This document shows positions 4,055 through 5,352 of a stretch of DNA of 5,352 bases, one piece after another. The stretch covers positions 1 to 5,352 of the forward strand of contig PXCX01000153.1 of the NCBI GenBank assembly GCA_003565195.1, written 5' to 3'. A model generated the notes under the pieces. The model worked only from the letters and a program-made list of their open reading frames with translations. It searched no databases and was not told the origin of the DNA. The stretch comes from PVC group bacterium (GTDB lineage Bacteria > Verrucomicrobiota > Kiritimatiellia > CAIKKV01 > PXCX01). The stretch's first letter is position 1. Each line of letters starts with the position of its first letter. Both the position numbers and the translations under genes were made by a program.

Positions 4055-5352
4055 CTAAAAAATCAATTCGACGTCAATACGGTAATAGCGCGCTTGATCC
4101 TGTGGGGCGTCGTCGTTGTGGACATAGGTCATGGTCCGGTTGGTATGGCATTCCTCGACATGGATGGGATCGTCGCCCCAGTCGGGTTCCGGTTGCAGGG
4201 TGGTTGCCCGGTAAACCCGGTAACGGCGCCCGGCAACGCCAGGCCAGGTAATGATGTCCTGGTTTTCGTCACGCAAGATATCGGCCACGATGAATCGCGA
4301 GCCTGGATCAGTCGGATCCACACCGGCGATATAGGCTTGCCGTGCGATCATGCCGTCGCCGCGGAAATCGGTGGTCTCGGCTTCATTGTAATCGATTCCG
4401 GGATGGATCAGGTTATACACGTCGAACCACCAGTGCGGTGTGCCCATAGCGGCGCGTTCGAGCTCGCCCACGATCCGGACGGCGACCGGACTGTCCAAAA
4501 CCGCCATGTCGTCGGGCGCGCCATCGCCGGCCATGACCGGCGCCGGATCGCCAAACCGCAAGGCGATCCCCTGGGTCATTCCGTTGCTGGACGCCGAGAT
4601 TTCAACCCAGCCCAAGCGCACCCATTCGTCGCGGCCGTCTCCGGATGACAAGGGACTCGCGCCGCCGAAACCGATCAGGGACGTCTCGTCCACCGTGCCA
4701 CCGGTGTTTTGACCGAACAACATGCCGTGTTGCGGCGTTCCGAGGGTGGCCGGCGGATCGTTTTCAGCATAGGCGTAAACCTCAAGATTCAACCTGGCGT
4801 CCGCGATGCCGACCGTGCCGGTTCCGCTGCAGCGCAACCAGATTTCCGCAAGATACGGTTCGTCTTGCGTGTATTGCGTACGGTTGCGATAGCCCGCGAA
4901 CGCCTGGTTGTTCATGCGGTCCACACCGGCGGAATGATCCACGATTCGCAAGGCGGCATGGATGCGGCTTTCAACAGCGACCGTCACTGACCCCGATATA
5001 CGTGTGGGACGGACCGTGGCAATCCCGTTGGTTTCCGCCAATACGGCGGCCGGACAGCGTGTCCAAGCTCGTCCATCCACCCAGCTAACCGGGTTGCCGC
5101 CGCCGGCGGCCTGGAGCGTTGGCCGCAAGGTTAAACGCGCCCATTCCCCGTCGCGCACCGCGACGCTATCTTCGGAACTGAAGGCGGCCAGACTGACAAG
5201 GGTTCCGCCATCGGCCAGGCGTCGGGTTGCGGTATCGAACCAGAATCCGTCGCCGACATCTTCGCCGCGACGGGCGTGCCGCAGTTCGATTCCCGGCGGC
5301 AGATACAAGGCGGCATTGAATCCGGCGTAAGGAACTTTGCCGTCTTCCATCA
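4055..5352 (-). CDS. C-terminal part of a probable exported PVC-type protein
   Basis: The minus strand is open from the right edge to TAG at 4057-4055, giving at least 431 residues. The ATG at 5350 is followed by MEDGKVPYAGF, which is not a signal peptide, so the gene very probably starts beyond the edge. Residues about 1-300 look beta-rich, with many Gly, Thr, Asp and Val, and I recognise no enzyme motif. Numbered from 5350, the end has a familiar arrangement. It comprises GTPHWWFDVYNL (Trp307-308), an Asp/Gly segment TDFRGDGMIARQAYIAGVDPTDPGS (327-351), and a module ITWPGVAGRRYRVYRA continuing to the end (367-431). This arrangement is typical of C-termini of large secreted or surface proteins in Kiritimatiellota and Verrucomicrobia, where DGDGM...GTDPTDP resembles a calcium-binding dockerin- or thrombospondin-like loop. 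Here FRGDGM keeps only part of the usual acidic motif. Export and taxon are inference; the function is unknown. Confidence 0.78.
   Translation of the reverse strand, partial: MEDGKVPYAGFNAALYLPPGIELRHARRGEDVGDGFWFDTATRRLADGGTLVSLAAFSSEDSVAVRDGEWARLTLRPTLQAAGGGNPVSWVDGRAWTRCPAAVLAETNGIATVRPTRISGSVTVAVESRIHAALRIVDHSAGVDRMNNQAFAGYRNRTQYTQDEPYLAEIWLRCSGTGTVGIADARLNLEVYAYAENDPPATLGTPQHGMLFGQNTGGTVDETSLIGFGGASPLSSGDGRDEWVRLGWVEISASSNGMTQGIALRFGDPAPVMAGDGAPDDMAVLDSPVAVRIVGELERAAMGTPHWWFDVYNLIHPGIDYNEAETTDFRGDGMIARQAYIAGVDPTDPGSRFIVADILRDENQDIITWPGVAGRRYRVYRATTLQPEPDWGDDPIHVEECHTNRTMTYVHNDDAPQDQARYYRIDVELIF

Noticed and set aside
4040..4648. Plus-strand 202-codon frame with a TTG start
   Set aside because: It is the reverse shadow of the minus-strand protein, which has consistent domain-like sequence and the recognisable C-terminal module. 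The plus-strand translation resembles nothing.
1..5352. CRISPR array, phage genes, toxin-antitoxin or defence system
   Set aside because: No regularly spaced repeats or phage motifs are present. The NYN protein matches the housekeeping YacP type and is not paired with an antitoxin-like gene.

Overview
The window looks like chromosomal DNA from a bacterium of moderate to high GC, most likely in the PVC superphylum and perhaps Kiritimatiellota. The main clue is the protein at the right edge. Its C-terminus has the GTPHWW / GDGM / YIAGVDPTDP / ITWPGVAGRRYRVYRA arrangement common at the ends of large exported proteins in that group. This placement is inference, because the window has no 16S or other marker.

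Layout. Positions 1-1632 (minus) hold almost all of glucose-6-phosphate isomerase (pgi); its last few codons lie off the left edge. Positions 1620-1773 hold a 154-bp non-coding insertion that I read as a miniature inverted-repeat element (MITE). It has 20-bp terminal inverted repeats and is flanked exactly by a 9-bp direct repeat, GGCTGGTTG. Positions 1919-1993 (minus) hold a tRNA-Glu(UUC) gene with its own sigma70-type promoter. Positions 2078-2560 (plus) encode a YacP/Rae1-like NYN-domain ribonuclease, overlapping by 14 nt an MFS transporter at 2547-3848 (plus). Positions 3849-4054 are a convergent intergenic gap with a 9-bp inverted repeat and a well-placed Shine-Dalgarno before two tiny overlapping ORFs. 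Positions 4055-5352 (minus) encode the C-terminal part of the probable exported protein, whose N-terminus lies off the right edge.

The most interesting object is the element at the pgi start. It sits in the first codons of pgi, and its left terminal repeat now supplies the ATG (1632-1630). Removing the element and one copy of the 9-bp duplication joins an upstream ATG at 1798 in frame to the rest of pgi. The gene would then begin MSITKTTSPPTD instead of MRIAATSPPTD. The original start therefore appears to survive upstream as a displaced remnant. It now opens a 51-codon frame that runs through the element and stops 10 nt before the new start. In a pgi transcript begun upstream of the element, the two terminal repeats could pair over 20 bp (19 Watson-Crick pairs and one G.U) across the new start codon.

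The genes do not form one pathway. pgi is central glycolysis, tRNA-Glu is translation, and the NYN/MFS pair is a two-gene operon whose transported substrate cannot be read from sequence.
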